Shown here piece by piece: positions 45,532 to 55,274 of a stretch of DNA of 64,000 bases. Under the pieces are notes generated by a model. That model saw nothing but the letters and a program-made list of their open reading frames with translations. It did not search any database and was not told where the DNA came from. The position numbers and the translations under genes were made by a program. Source of the DNA: Natronoglomus mannanivorans (GTDB lineage Archaea; Halobacteriota; Halobacteria; Halobacteriales; Natrialbaceae); contig JAOPKB010000020.1 in NCBI GenBank assembly GCA_025517485.1, forward strand, positions 1 to 64,000, read 5' to 3'. The first letter of the stretch is position 1, and every line of letters starts with the position of its first letter.

Positions 45532-46485
45532 ATGAGCGACCTCGTCACCTTCGGCGAGACAATGTTGCGACTGTCACCGCCGATCAACGAGCGAATCGAA
45601 GCGGCGACCGAATTCGAGGTCCGTGCCGCGGGTGCAGAGAGTAACGTCGCAATCGCCGCCGAACGACTGGGCGCGACGGCGACGTGGACCTCGAAGCTCC
45701 CGAACTCGCCGCTGGGCCGACGCGTCAACGCCGAACTCAACCAGTACGGGATCGACACCGACGTCATCTGGAGCGAGGAGGGACGCCAGGGAACCTACTA
45801 CCTAGAGCACGCGGGCAAGCCCCGCGGGACGAACGTCATCTACGACCGCGCGGACGCCGCGGTGACGACCGCCAAACCCGAAGAGTTCGACCTGAACCTG
45901 CTCCAGGACGCCCGCGTCTTCTTCACGTCGGGGATCACGCCCGCGCTCTCGCCGACGCTGCGGGACACGACCGCGAAGTTGCTTCAGGCGGCCCAGCAAG
46001 GCGGGACGACGACGGCCTTCGATTTCAACTACCGGAACAAACTCTGGACGCCAGAGGAAGCTCGAGACACGCTGACGAAGCTGTTTCCGGGCATCGACGT
46101 CCTCGTCATCGCTGCTCGCGACGCCCGCACGGTCCTCGGCTACGAGGGCGACCCCCGTCAGCTCGCGCACAAACTCGGCTCGCAGTTCGACTTCACCACC
46201 GTCGTCGTCACCCGCGGTGACAAGGGCGCGCTCGCCTGGCACGACAACGTCGTCCACGACCACGACGCCTACGAGACCGACACCGTCGACCCCATCGGCA
46301 CCGGCGACGCCTTCACCGGCGCCTTCATCGCTCGCCGACTCGCCGGAAACGACGTTCCCAGAGCGCTCGAGTACGCCGCCGCGACCGCGGCGCTCAAGCG
46401 GACGATTCCGGGTGACATCGCGCTGGTCACCAAGGAGGAAGTCGAGGCGGTCGTCTCGGAGAACAACGACGAGATTTCGCGGTAG
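45532..46485 (+). CDS. kdgK: 2-keto-3-deoxygluconate kinase (PfkB family)
   Basis: A 317-residue ribokinase/PfkB enzyme. It starts DLVTFGETMLRLSPP, with the substrate block AAGAESNVAIAAERLGA at ~31-47 and the catalytic DPIGTGDAFTGAFIARRL at ~253-270. The sequence is close to known haloarchaeal KDG kinases of the semi-phosphorylative Entner-Doudoroff pathway (as I recall them), producing KDPG. It would use the product of the two mannonate dehydratases ~20 kb upstream as well as that of gluconate dehydratase. It stands alone with its own promoter. Confidence 0.85.
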   Translation: MSDLVTFGETMLRLSPPINERIEAATEFEVRAAGAESNVAIAAERLGATATWTSKLPNSPLGRRVNAELNQYGIDTDVIWSEEGRQGTYYLEHAGKPRGTNVIYDRADAAVTTAKPEEFDLNLLQDARVFFTSGITPALSPTLRDTTAKLLQAAQQGGTTTAFDFNYRNKLWTPEEARDTLTKLFPGIDVLVIAARDARTVLGYEGDPRQLAHKLGSQFDFTTVVVTRGDKGALAWHDNVVHDHDAYETDTVDPIGTGDAFTGAFIARRLAGNDVPRALEYAAATAALKRTIPGDIALVTKEEVEAVVSENNDEISR

Positions 46486-46712
46486 TCACGGTTCGGCGCG
46501 ATCGGTCTCGTTTCGTCTCGTTTCGTCTCGATTCTGTTCTCTCGATCCCGACCGTCAACTCGACTCCGCCACAACCCCCCACCCTCGAGTGCGGTCAGTA
46601 ACCTACCGACACCACTCGTTGGCGACGGATCCGGATTGCAGCCCGTCACTGGCCTGATCGTGTCAAACACGACCGGACGAACGCCTTTTTCACTCGAGAC
46701 CGAACGTCCGGT

Positions 46713-48212
46713 ATGGTTCACGTCGCGGTCGTCGGTGCGTACGGAAGTGCGGGTGTCGCTGTCACCGAAGAGTTACTCCAGAGCGACCTCGAGGACCTCG
46801 AGGTAACGCTGATCGACGACGGCGATCCCGGCGGCGGACTCTGTATTCTTCGGGGGTGTATGCCCTCGAAAGACGTCCTCTCTGCGGGCGAACACCGGTA
46901 TCAGGCGCGCCACGACGACCGTCTCGACGGAGTCCCCGAGGTCGACTGCGAGGCGATCGTCGAACGGAAAGACGAACACGTCCAGCAGTTCGCCGCCCAC
47001 CGCCGCGAGACGGTCCACGCGTTCGCCGACCGCGAGAACGTCGAGTTGCTCCGCGAAACGGCGCGGTTCGTCGACGATCGCGTGCTGGCAGTTGGCGACC
47101 GCGAACGCGAGCGTGAACTCGAGCCGGATTACGTCGTGATCGCGACCGGCTCCGTGCCGAACGTCCCCGATCTACCGGGGATCGAGGACGTAGCGGTCGC
47201 GACGAGCGCCGACGTTCTCGACGCGACTGAGTTCCCCGATTCGGGCGTCGTCATGGGCTTTGGCTACATCGGACTCGAGCTCGCGCCCTACCTGAGCGAG
47301 GTCGGTGGCATGGATATCACGGTGATCGAACACGGCGATCATCCACTCGAGGAGATGGAATCCGAGTACGGCGAGACGATCCTCGAGCTCTACCGCGAGC
47401 ACTTCGACATCGAGATCCTGACGAACGCCGACGAACGGCGCGTCGAGGCGACTGACGACGGCGGGGTCCGGTTGACCCTCGATAGCGAGCGAGACGAGGG
47501 AGACGAGAGTGACGGGAGCGCCAACCGTGACGACGAGACGGTCGAAGCCGACCGGCTCTTCGCCTTCACCGGCCGAAATCCGAACCTCGAGGGGCTCGGC
47601 CTCGAGCACACCTCGCTCGAACCCGAGACGGGGTGGGTCGACGCGACGATGCAGGCCCGCGACGACGAACGGGTCTTCGTCGTCGGCGACGCGAACGGGC
47701 GCGAGCCGATCCTCCACGTCGCCAAGGAACAGGGCTTCGCAGCGGGCGAGAACGTCGTCCGCCACGCTCGAGGTGAGGCCCTCGAGCCCTACGCGAACGT
47801 CCCTCACCACGTGATCTTCTCCGGGATGGGCGTCTACCCCTTCGCTCGGCTGGGTCACACGCCGGCGACGGTCGCGAAAACGAAGATGGACGCGGTCGTC
47901 GTCACGCGCGAAGCGAGCAGCGACGGCGTGTTCGCGACGAAGAACCACCCGGAGGGACGGGCGACGCTGGTCGTCAGCGAGGCCGACGGGAGCGTACTGG
48001 GATATCAGGGGCTGCACTATCACGCCGACGTGATGGCCAAGACGATGCAGGTCCTCGTCGAGATGAGTCTCGACGTCCGCGAGATTCCACGGCGTGCGTA
48101 CCACCCGACTACGCCCGAAATCCTCGACGGGCTGATCCGCGAGGCGTGTGCCGAACTGGGCGAGTCCCAACACTGCGTCGGCGAACCCGAATCGCCAGAT
48201 ATCGGGTTGTAG
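46713..48212 (+). CDS. FAD-dependent pyridine nucleotide-disulfide oxidoreductase
   Basis: A 499-residue class I flavoprotein reductase related to dihydrolipoamide dehydrogenase and mercuric reductase. The redox-active pair is GGLCILRGCMPSK (C-x4-C, near residue 49). The NAD-binding segment GFGYIGLELAPYLSEVGG is near 178, the second FAD block VFVVGDANGR near 325, and the C-terminal HPTTPE carries the active-site histidine/glutamate. The N-terminal FAD-binding stretch VAVVGAYGSAGVAV departs from the usual GxGxxG by a Tyr. No 2-oxoacid dehydrogenase genes are adjacent, so the substrate is unknown. Confidence 0.87.
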   Translation: MVHVAVVGAYGSAGVAVTEELLQSDLEDLEVTLIDDGDPGGGLCILRGCMPSKDVLSAGEHRYQARHDDRLDGVPEVDCEAIVERKDEHVQQFAAHRRETVHAFADRENVELLRETARFVDDRVLAVGDRERERELEPDYVVIATGSVPNVPDLPGIEDVAVATSADVLDATEFPDSGVVMGFGYIGLELAPYLSEVGGMDITVIEHGDHPLEEMESEYGETILELYREHFDIEILTNADERRVEATDDGGVRLTLDSERDEGDESDGSANRDDETVEADRLFAFTGRNPNLEGLGLEHTSLEPETGWVDATMQARDDERVFVVGDANGREPILHVAKEQGFAAGENVVRHARGEALEPYANVPHHVIFSGMGVYPFARLGHTPATVAKTKMDAVVVTREASSDGVFATKNHPEGRATLVVSEADGSVLGYQGLHYHADVMAKTMQVLVEMSLDVREIPRRAYHPTTPEILDGLIREACAELGESQHCVGEPESPDIGL

Positions 48213-48273
48213 ACGCGTGTTATCTTACGTCACAGAAACCTTATGATTAATCGTGTTCTATAGTGGTGCGATC

Positions 48274-48792
48274 ATGAGATCCTTCGACGATATGAACCGT
48301 CTGTTCCGTGAGATGGACCGCACCTTCGACCAGTTCCGTGCGTCGTGGTGGAACGAGTACGCCGCTCCCGGCCTCGAGTCGGCCAGTCCCAGCTCCGCCT
48401 CCGCTCTCGAGGGCAGTGGTGATATCGGAGACGACCACGAGGCCAGACACGCGTACAGCCCAACGCTCGAGTTCGGCGGCGACACGACCGTCAGCCTCGA
48501 AGAGGAGGGTGACGCCTACCGGTTCGTGATGGACATCCCGGGCTTCGAGAAGGAAGACATCGACCTCACGCTCGACGACGGAATCCTGTCCGTCCGCGCC
48601 CGTCGCGACGTCGAGGAGGAGTCGGACACCTATCACACGGCCGGGAGTCGGCGAGTCTCCCGCCAGATTCCGATCCCCAAAGAACTCGTCCTCGAGGACG
48701 TTACCGCCACCTACCGAAACGGGGTTCTCGAGGTCCACCTGCCCATCGTCGAGGCCGAACGGGACTCGAGTCACCGGATCGACATCGAGTGA
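48274..48792 (+). CDS. Hsp20 family small heat-shock protein
   Basis: A 172-residue small chaperone. The alpha-crystallin domain covers ~70-165: FVMDIPGFEKEDIDLTLDDGILSVRARR, then SRQIPIPKELVLEDVTATYRNGVLEVHLPI, containing the A-x-x-x-n-GVL signature. The N-terminal 65 residues are Ser/Ala-rich. A TATA-like CTTATGATTAATC at 48240-48252 lies 22-34 bp before the ATG, fitting a leaderless transcript. The protein should form oligomers that hold unfolded proteins. Confidence 0.92.
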   Translation: MRSFDDMNRLFREMDRTFDQFRASWWNEYAAPGLESASPSSASALEGSGDIGDDHEARHAYSPTLEFGGDTTVSLEEEGDAYRFVMDIPGFEKEDIDLTLDDGILSVRARRDVEEESDTYHTAGSRRVSRQIPIPKELVLEDVTATYRNGVLEVHLPIVEAERDSSHRIDIE

Positions 48793-48956
48793 GTGACTGA
48801 TCGGTCCCGCTGACCGCGTCCCGTCTCGGGCGTCTCCATCGGCCGTTCGGACCCAAACTCAAATCTCGTCGCGTTCGACAACGATCACGGGCTCGAAACC
48901 CGTTTCTTTCACACGCCGGCCCGAATCTTTTCCCACTCAGCGATGTTTCTCCTGCA

Positions 48957-49631
48957 ATGAGTATCGTTGCCGAGTTCACGATCGGCGCGGACGGGTTCGC
49001 ACTCGCGGAGACGTTTCGGGCGGTCCCGGACGCACGGATCGAAGCCGAACGCGTCGCGACCCACAGCCGCGAGTGGGTGATGCCGTTTTGCTGGATGGCC
49101 GGCGGCGACGAGGCGGCGTTCACCGACGCCCTCGAGAACGATCCAACCGTCGATCGCTGTCAGATCGTCGAAACCACCGACGAGACGACGCTATACAACA
49201 TCCGCTGGGCCGACGAGGTCGGATCGCTGATCGACGAAATCATCGACCAACACGGCATCGTCCTCGAGGCCTCGGGCGGAGACGGAGCGTGGTTCTTTCG
49301 GCTTCGGTTTCTCACCCGCGCCCAACTGAGTGACTTCCAGGCCCACTTCAACGAGCAGGGGCCGGAATTCGAGGTCCACCGGATCATCGAACCCTCCGAG
49401 CCCCGCCAGCTCGAGTACGGGCTGACCCCCGACCAACTCGAGGTCCTCCGGCTCACGCTCGAGCAGGGATACTTCCGGGTCCCGCGAGAGACCTCCCTCG
49501 CCACGATCTCGGACTCACTCGGCATCTCGCAGAACGCGACCTCACAGCGAGTGCGTCGCGGGCTCGAGGCACTGCTCGAGAACACACTCGAGATCAAAGG
49601 CGACGGGGAGCGTATCGGACGGAATCCGTGA
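48957..49631 (+). CDS. HTH-bat type transcriptional regulator
   Basis: A 224-residue haloarchaeal regulator with the bacterioopsin-activator-type HTH_10 domain at ~160-215: YGLTPDQLEVLRLTLEQGYFRVPRE, ISDSLGISQNATSQRVRRGL. The N-terminal ~150 residues form the associated sensor-like domain (MSIVAEFTIGADGFALAETF). Members of this family control light, oxygen or metabolic responses, usually of neighbouring genes; no obvious target is adjacent. Start ATG at 48957 agrees with the conserved N-terminus. Confidence 0.9.
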   Translation: MSIVAEFTIGADGFALAETFRAVPDARIEAERVATHSREWVMPFCWMAGGDEAAFTDALENDPTVDRCQIVETTDETTLYNIRWADEVGSLIDEIIDQHGIVLEASGGDGAWFFRLRFLTRAQLSDFQAHFNEQGPEFEVHRIIEPSEPRQLEYGLTPDQLEVLRLTLEQGYFRVPRETSLATISDSLGISQNATSQRVRRGLEALLENTLEIKGDGERIGRNP

Positions 49632-49668
49632 CTCGAAGAGGGGCGATCGACCGGCGGCCGGTCGGTCG

Positions 49669-49917
49669 CTACGACTCCGACTTCGGTTCCGACTCCGACT
49701 CCGATGCCGACGAGAGCCTGCTCTCGGTCCGCTGTAACGCCGCCCGTCTGATCACCCCGGTCGGTGACCCGTCTTCGAGGAGTTCTTCGAACTGTTCACA
49801 GGCGCGAACGTACTCGTCGGTTGCGTCCTCGAGTGAGACGTCGGGAACCGAATCGGCGAGAGAGGCCAGCCGAGCTTCGGCTTCGTCGTCGAGATAGCGA
49901 TCACGCCAGTTGGGCAT
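49669..49917 (-). CDS. Small conserved haloarchaeal protein
   Basis: An 82-residue acidic protein (MPNWRDRYLDDEAEARLASLA...). It is mostly helical, ends in a Ser/Glu repeat (SASESESEPKSES), and has no cysteine or membrane segment. The start at 49917 is chosen because the sequence before it is AT-rich with a TATA-like element (about 49975-49985). No family that I recognise; convergent with the HTH-bat gene. Confidence 0.6.
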   Translation of the reverse strand: MPNWRDRYLDDEAEARLASLADSVPDVSLEDATDEYVRACEQFEELLEDGSPTGVIRRAALQRTESRLSSASESESEPKSES

Positions 49918-50277
49918 CTGAGATGACGAATACAAAGAAGGCAGATAGTATGAAATATCGGTGTTACTACTAATGGTATTTATACGTGAGACAGAATTAG
50001 ACGGATTGTGAGCGAGTGACAGATATGCGAGGGCAGTGGTGGATATCGACGGAGACGTGTCGGGACACGGTGGCCTACTCGAGGGAATACAGCGACAGAT
50101 CCCGGCTCGAAACCGCACGGTTGGGACCGATCGAAACGGGTACCGAAGCACACGTCACTCCCGGCGGAGAACGAACCAGCCGTCAGTCCGCGCCCATGCC
50201 CGCACTCGAGTCTCGCATTCGACGCCATCCGAACGCTTTTTTCCGATCCCAACGCACCCAGACTCGTCCCTCGAACC
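49918..50277. other. Gene-free divergent promoter region (360 bp)
   Basis: The part next to the small protein gene is AT-rich, with a TATA-like GGTATTTATACG at ~49976-49987. The remainder up to the GNAT start shows no coding bias, RNA gene or repeat. Confidence 0.5.
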
Positions 50278-50889
50278 ATGACAGGAGTCTGTCGCCGGGC
50301 GACCATAAGCGACGCCACAGCAGTTCGAACCGTCGCTCGCGAGAGCTGGCACGCCGCCTACAGTCACTTCCTCGAGCGCGAGACGATTGATTCGTTGGTC
50401 GACGACTGGTACGCCGTAGACGGTCTCGAGGCGTCGATTACCGAGGCGGCCGGCCGAGCGGACGCTGTCTTTCTCGTGGCCGAGGGTGGTTGTGACGGCG
50501 ATGGTGATGAGGAGTACAATAGCGACACCGACCTCGTCGGCTTCGTCCACGTCGTCCCGAAACCGGACGACCGAACGGTTGTCTCCCTGGTTCGGCTGTA
50601 CGTCCATCCAGACTGCTGGGGCGAGGGGATCGGAACGGTGCTCGTAGAGCGGGCTCTCGATGAACTCGAGACGAGTGATGGCGACGCCGAGCGACGCGGA
50701 CTCGAGGTCGAAGTCGAGGTCGAGGTCGAGGTGTTCGCCGAGAACGAAGTCGGCGTCCGGTTCTACGAATCGAGAGGGTTCGAGCGCGTCGGCGAACGCG
50801 AGGAGGCGTTCGCGGGCGACACACAGACGGTGTACACCTACGAGAGGTCGCTCGAGGAAGAGGGAGAGGGTGGGAGACAGGGAGACTGA
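50278..50889 (+). CDS. GNAT family N-acetyltransferase
   Basis: A 203-residue acetyltransferase. The acetyl-CoA fold is seen as RRATISDATAVRTVARESWHAAYSHF, then VSLVRLYVHPDCWGEGIGTVLVERAL (motif A, with the Q/RxxGxG/A loop as CWGEGIG) and VGVRFYESRGFERVGEREE (motif B). A Glu/Val repeat (EVEVEVEVEV) between the motifs and acidic insertions are haloarchaeal features. The substrate (protein N-terminus, amino acid or antibiotic) cannot be told. Confidence 0.87.
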   Translation: MTGVCRRATISDATAVRTVARESWHAAYSHFLERETIDSLVDDWYAVDGLEASITEAAGRADAVFLVAEGGCDGDGDEEYNSDTDLVGFVHVVPKPDDRTVVSLVRLYVHPDCWGEGIGTVLVERALDELETSDGDAERRGLEVEVEVEVEVFAENEVGVRFYESRGFERVGEREEAFAGDTQTVYTYERSLEEEGEGGRQGD

Positions 50890-50924
50890 CAAGACAAAGA
50901 GATCGTCTGATTCGTCGCGGCCGC

Positions 50925-52235
50925 CTACAGCGTCTTGTCCGCCTCGTCGTCGTCGACGACTTCGATTCCGCGGTTGTTGACCGCCATCGGATCGAGGCCG
51001 ACCTCCTGGAGGAAGCCCTTGTACTCGCGCTCGCAGGTCTCGGCGGCCTTCTGCTTGTCGCTGGCGCGGTCGCATAGTTCGACCAGGTTCTCGGGCACGT
51101 CGTTCTGGTAGACGATCCAGTGGTTGATCAGGTCCGAGAGTCGTCGGATGGGACTCGTGAAGTGGCCGTAGATCTCGAAGTTCAGCGCGTGGTGGCCGCC
51201 GAACGGGTCGTTCATGTACCGGGCTCGAGGCATCACCTTCATCACCGCCCACTGGATCTTGTCCAGTTGTCGACCGGGCGCGTCCTCGAGGGTCGCGTTC
51301 ACCGCTTTGCGGGGGTCTTCCCAGGTGTCGCCGGGGATCGAGACGCCGTCTAGGTCCTGAATCTCCCGGAGCGCCTTCGACCACTCGTCGGGGCTAGGCT
51401 GGGGGTGGACGCGGTACATCGCCTCGACGCCACGGTCCCACATCAGCGTGTGCGTGACGGCCTTGTTGGCCTTCAGCATGCACTCCTCGATGATGGTGTG
51501 AGCGCGATCTCGACTCGGGTTCAAGACGAGCGAGCCGTCCTCCTTTCGCTGTTCGTGCATCCGATCCGCGAGGTCGTGGACCAGCGTGTTCTCCTCGTGA
51601 AGCGGTGCGTCGGGGTCCTCGAGGCGCTTTTCGGCCTGCGCGTAGGTGAGTCGCTCGTCGGACTCGATGACGGACTTGTAGATGTCGATGGTCTCGTAGG
51701 AGAGCGTCTCCTTGTCGAGGTGCATCTCGACGGTGTGTGCGAGTCGATCTTCGTTGGGGACCAGCGAGCAGACCGTCTCCGCGAGCACGGGCGGCAGCAT
51801 GTGGATGGTGTACGCCGGCAGGTAGACCGTGTTCCCCCGTTCGACGGCCTCGTCCCACATCGACGTCTCGGGGTTGACGTAATGGGTGACGTCCGCGATG
51901 TGAACCCAGATGACGTACTCGTCGTCTCGTTCCTCGACCGAGATCGCGTCGTCGAAGTCCTGGGCGTCGATCGGGTCCGTCGTCCACGTCGTCAGGTGTC
52001 GGAGATCGGTCCGCTCGTCGACCTCGTCGGCGATCTCCCCCTGAATGTCCTGCGTGCGCTCCTCGGCTTCCTCGAGGACGCCCGCCGGGAACTCGTCGCG
52101 GATCTCGAACTTCTCGAACAACTCCTCGCGCTTGTTCTCGAGGTGGCGCGCGAGGTCCTCGCTGATCTGGACGGGGCCCTGTCCTTCGGCCGTGCCGGCT
52201 TCGGCCTGGGCGCTCGCCTGTGCGTCGTCGCTCAT
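50925..52235 (-). CDS. RNB-domain exoribonuclease (RNase R/II-like)
   Basis: A 436-residue short RNase R-type enzyme consisting nearly only of the RNB domain. The catalytic aspartate cluster is in PIDAQDFDDAISVEE near residue 90; YLPAYTIHMLPPVLAETVCSLVP and HFTSPIRRLSDLINHW follow. Cold-shock and S1 RNA-binding domains of the bacterial enzyme are absent. It would degrade RNA 3' to 5'. The first ~20 residues are Ala/Glu-rich. The ATG at 52235 is preferred because upstream codons overlap the divergent ABC promoter. Confidence 0.9.
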   Translation of the reverse strand: MSDDAQASAQAEAGTAEGQGPVQISEDLARHLENKREELFEKFEIRDEFPAGVLEEAEERTQDIQGEIADEVDERTDLRHLTTWTTDPIDAQDFDDAISVEERDDEYVIWVHIADVTHYVNPETSMWDEAVERGNTVYLPAYTIHMLPPVLAETVCSLVPNEDRLAHTVEMHLDKETLSYETIDIYKSVIESDERLTYAQAEKRLEDPDAPLHEENTLVHDLADRMHEQRKEDGSLVLNPSRDRAHTIIEECMLKANKAVTHTLMWDRGVEAMYRVHPQPSPDEWSKALREIQDLDGVSIPGDTWEDPRKAVNATLEDAPGRQLDKIQWAVMKVMPRARYMNDPFGGHHALNFEIYGHFTSPIRRLSDLINHWIVYQNDVPENLVELCDRASDKQKAAETCEREYKGFLQEVGLDPMAVNNRGIEVVDDDEADKTL

Positions 52236-52386
52236 GGCCCCCTCTTCGAGCGTGAGGGTGAAAGACGTGTCGGGAGCGGAACGTCGGGGTGAACGCCAGA
52301 AGACGACGGTCGATCGAGCCGCCAGCAAAGAACGTCGTGGTGTTGGACGACAAGAGTTATTGGGTCTCCGATACGATAGCCGCCGA

Positions 52387-53439
52387 ATGCCCGCGATCGA
52401 ACTCGACGGCGTCGAAAAACACTTCGGCGACGTCACCGCCCTCCGCGGTATCGACCTCTCCGTCGAGCGAGGCGACGTCTTCGGCTTCCTCGGACCCAAC
52501 GGAGCCGGAAAATCGACGACGATCGACATCATGCTCAACTACAGCCACGCCTCCGCCGGCTCGGTCCGCGTCCTCGGCACCGACGTCGCGGACGACCCCG
52601 TGGCCGTCCGCCGGCGAATCGGCGTCCTCCCCGAGGGATTCGAACCCTTCGAGACGATGACCGGCCGACAACACGTCCAGTTCGCGATCGAGTCGAAGGG
52701 GGTCGACGACTACCCCGAAGAGATCATCGAACGCGTCGGTCTCGAGGGCGCCGAGGACCGACCCGCAAGCGGCTACTCGAAGGGGATGGCCCAGCGACTC
52801 GCACTGGGAATGGCCCTGGTCGGCGAACCTGACCTCCTCGTCCTCGACGAACCCTCGACGGGGCTGGACCCCCACGGCGTCCGCCGCATGCGCGAGATCG
52901 TCCGCGAAGAGGCCGACCGCGGTGCGACCGTCTTCTTCTCGAGTCACATTCTCGAGCAGGTCGAGGCCGTCTGCAATCGCGTCGGAATCCTCCGGTACGG
53001 CGAACTGATCGCCGTCGACTCGCTCGAGCACCTTCGTGGAACCGTCGGCGCGGAATCGGAGCTCACCGTCGAACTGGCTGGCCCGGCGTCGGTCACCGCC
53101 GTCGCCGACGCCGTTCGGAGCCTCGAGGGCGTCTCCCAGGTCGCCGAACACGACAGGGAACGGACCCTCGTCGTCGGCTGTACGACGGGAGCGAAACTCG
53201 CGGTCCTCGACGAGATCCGTGCGTCCGGCGGCGAGATCGGCGACTTCTCGACCGGCGAGACCAGCCTCGAGGAGCTGTTCGTCTCCTATACGGATTCCGC
53301 GGGGGCGAAGCCGGGTCCGGGCCAACGGCGGCCGGAAGGCCGAGCACGTGCGGACGCCTCGAGAGACGCGGACGAGACATCGGACTCGGGGACGGAGTCG
53401 ACGCCCGACCCACAACCCAGCACGGAGGTGAGCCGATGA
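52387..53439 (+). CDS. ABC transporter ATP-binding protein
   Basis: A 350-residue ATPase of an ABC-2 type exporter. Walker A GFLGPNGAGKSTT is near residue 38, the signature appears as YSKGMAQRLALGMALVG, and Walker B is LLVLDEPSTGLDP, with the H-loop in FFSSHILEQ. The C-terminal ~50 residues are an acidic Ser/Asp-rich tail that is probably disordered. The stop overlaps the start of the permease gene by 4 bp, so the two make one transporter. Substrate unknown. Confidence 0.92.
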   Translation: MPAIELDGVEKHFGDVTALRGIDLSVERGDVFGFLGPNGAGKSTTIDIMLNYSHASAGSVRVLGTDVADDPVAVRRRIGVLPEGFEPFETMTGRQHVQFAIESKGVDDYPEEIIERVGLEGAEDRPASGYSKGMAQRLALGMALVGEPDLLVLDEPSTGLDPHGVRRMREIVREEADRGATVFFSSHILEQVEAVCNRVGILRYGELIAVDSLEHLRGTVGAESELTVELAGPASVTAVADAVRSLEGVSQVAEHDRERTLVVGCTTGAKLAVLDEIRASGGEIGDFSTGETSLEELFVSYTDSAGAKPGPGQRRPEGRARADASRDADETSDSGTESTPDPQPSTEVSR

Positions 53440-54227
53440 GCTGGTCGCTGATCGCTCGCAAGGAGGTCGGCGACTCGATTCGGAGCCGGCAGCTGTTCGT
53501 CTTCGCCGGACTGTTCGTCCTCATCTTCGGGCTGGCCGGCTACGCCACCGTCCGGTCGGCTCGTCGCGGCGGCTCACCCGGCGAGTTCGTCGATCTGCTC
53601 ACACTCATCAGCATGATCCTCGTCCCGGTCGCGGGCCTCTCGCTGGCCCACGAGGCGATCGTCAAACGACGGACGAACGGCCAGTGGCGGCTCATGCTCG
53701 GGCTCCCCCACTCCCGTCGAGACCTCGTCGTCGGAACGTACCTCGGCCGGTACGCGATTCTGGCCGTCTCGGTCCTCGTCGGGACCGCCGTCGCGTCGCT
53801 GTTCGTGCTCGTCAGCGGCTTTTCCCTGCCGTGGCGAGCGCTCGCCAGTTTCCTCGCGTTGACGCTCGTCCTCGCGCTGGTCTACGTCGCCATCGGAATC
53901 ACCGTCTCCGCGCTCGTCCGCTCGACGACGCTGACCGCCTTCCTCGCGTTCGGATCGTTCCTCCTGTTCGTCTTCGCCTGGTGGATCGTCCCCGACGCCG
54001 TCGTCTACCTCGTCAACGGCCTCGAGATGCCCGCCAGTTCCCCCTGGTGGACGCCGTACCTCGAGGCGCTCTCGCCGAGTGCGGCCCACGAACGGGTTTC
54101 CGACGCCGTGACGACCGGTGACGCCGGCGGTGACGTCCCGCTCTGGTTCGCCACGCTCGTTCTCGCCGGCTGGGCGGTGATCGCGCCGGGTGTGGGTTAC
54201 CTGCGGTTTCGCGAGACCGACCTCTGA
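53436..54227 (+). CDS. ABC-2 type transporter permease
   Basis: A 263-residue membrane protein with about six hydrophobic segments (for example VFAGLFVLIFGLAGYATV, YAILAVSVLVGTAVASLFVL, and LAFGSFLLFVFAWWIVPDAVV). The N-terminal IARKEVGDSIRSRQL is typical of NosY-like and ABC-2 permeases. It is translationally coupled to the upstream ATPase. The large extracellular loop holds a Pro/Trp-rich stretch (SSPWWTPYLEALSP). Confidence 0.88.
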   Translation: MSWSLIARKEVGDSIRSRQLFVFAGLFVLIFGLAGYATVRSARRGGSPGEFVDLLTLISMILVPVAGLSLAHEAIVKRRTNGQWRLMLGLPHSRRDLVVGTYLGRYAILAVSVLVGTAVASLFVLVSGFSLPWRALASFLALTLVLALVYVAIGITVSALVRSTTLTAFLAFGSFLLFVFAWWIVPDAVVYLVNGLEMPASSPWWTPYLEALSPSAAHERVSDAVTTGDAGGDVPLWFATLVLAGWAVIAPGVGYLRFRETDL

Positions 54228-54414
54228 GAGCGAGCACGAACGGGCCTATTGGAGTTGGAGTTTGTGTGTGACCTCGAGAGGCGATCGGTATCGAGCTCTA
54301 TCGCGTCGTAGGGGAGACGGATAGAACGCGACGGGTTGTGCGCTGTCGACACCCTCACATCGAGTGTGAGAAACGGGACACGATCTCACGGGAGGATTCG
54401 CCCGAGCAAACGGT

Positions 54415-55092
54415 TCAGTCGGTGGTTCGGGACCGATCTCCCGGAGACGGACCACGACGAGCGAAGACGAGTGCGACCGGCACAGCCAGTACCCACTCGA
54501 CTTCGGTCCGAACGACCTCGAAATCGGCTCGAGTGAGGACGCCACGAACATCGAGCGGTCGGCTGTCGACCAGCGTCGGAAACGCGTCGTTGAGTCGTTC
54601 GTAGAGGACCGTAATGAGCGTGCTCGCCGCTGTCGACGGAGCGATGACACAGATTCGACCCCGTGGAGCGAGCACCCGACGGATCTCCTCGAGGACGACC
54701 ATCTGCGACTCGGCTTCGAACAGCTCGAGCGTGAAACTCACGAGAACGGCGTCGAAACTGTCGGAAGCGAACGGTAACGCCAACGCATCGCCACAGACGA
54801 CCGCAGATGGGGCATCGGCCTCGAGGCGATCCCGTGTGCGTCGACACATCTGGTCTGCAACGTCGATACCGACGACGTTGCCGCCGGGTCCGACAGCGTC
54901 CTGCAGCGTGGTCGAGCCACGACCGGTCCCACAGCCGATATCGAGAACGCGGTCGTCCGCGGAGACGCCGAGGAAGCCGATTCCCCGCCGTCGGAGACGA
55001 CCCTGGAAGGGATCGATCAGCACGTCGTAGTACCGACTGAGCGCGTTGTACCACGCTCTGTGCGTCCGTGAATTGTGCGTCCGTTTCCGCAT
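54415..55092 (-). CDS. Class I SAM-dependent methyltransferase
   Basis: A 225-residue methyltransferase of the UbiE/Methyltransf_11 type. The SAM motif is VLDIGCGTGRGSTTL near residue 49; ALALPFASDSFDAVLVSFTLELF and LEEIRRVLAPRGRICVIAPS follow as motifs II-III. The start overlaps the stop of the small membrane protein gene upstream in a TGATG arrangement, so expression is coupled. The partner suggests action at or near the membrane, perhaps on a lipid or quinone (inference). Confidence 0.85.
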   Translation of the reverse strand: MRKRTHNSRTHRAWYNALSRYYDVLIDPFQGRLRRRGIGFLGVSADDRVLDIGCGTGRGSTTLQDAVGPGGNVVGIDVADQMCRRTRDRLEADAPSAVVCGDALALPFASDSFDAVLVSFTLELFEAESQMVVLEEIRRVLAPRGRICVIAPSTAASTLITVLYERLNDAFPTLVDSRPLDVRGVLTRADFEVVRTEVEWVLAVPVALVFARRGPSPGDRSRTTD

Positions 55093-55274
55093 CACCGGTC
55101 GCCGCGTTCGTCCGATCCGTGAGACAGTCTCCGGAAGAGGGAGACGAGGACGAACACGATACCGCCGGTTATCAGCCCAGCGACGAGCAAAACGAGCGCA
55201 ATGAGAACGGAGGGGATGGCGACGTTGGCAATCACGACTGACGGGGCCAAACGGGGTTCGACAGCGATGGGCAT
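55092..55274 (-). CDS. Small membrane protein coupled to a methyltransferase
   Basis: A 60-residue protein with a ~35-residue hydrophobic region (IANVAIPSVLIALVLLVAG, then GGIVFVLVSLF) forming one long or two short membrane helices, and a basic/acidic C-terminus (RRLSHGSDERGDR) likely cytosolic. Its stop shares a base with the methyltransferase start. It is preceded by a TATA box and a perfect inverted repeat. No family recognised; it could anchor or regulate the enzyme. Confidence 0.65.
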   Translation of the reverse strand: MPIAVEPRLAPSVVIANVAIPSVLIALVLLVAGLITGGIVFVLVSLFRRLSHGSDERGDR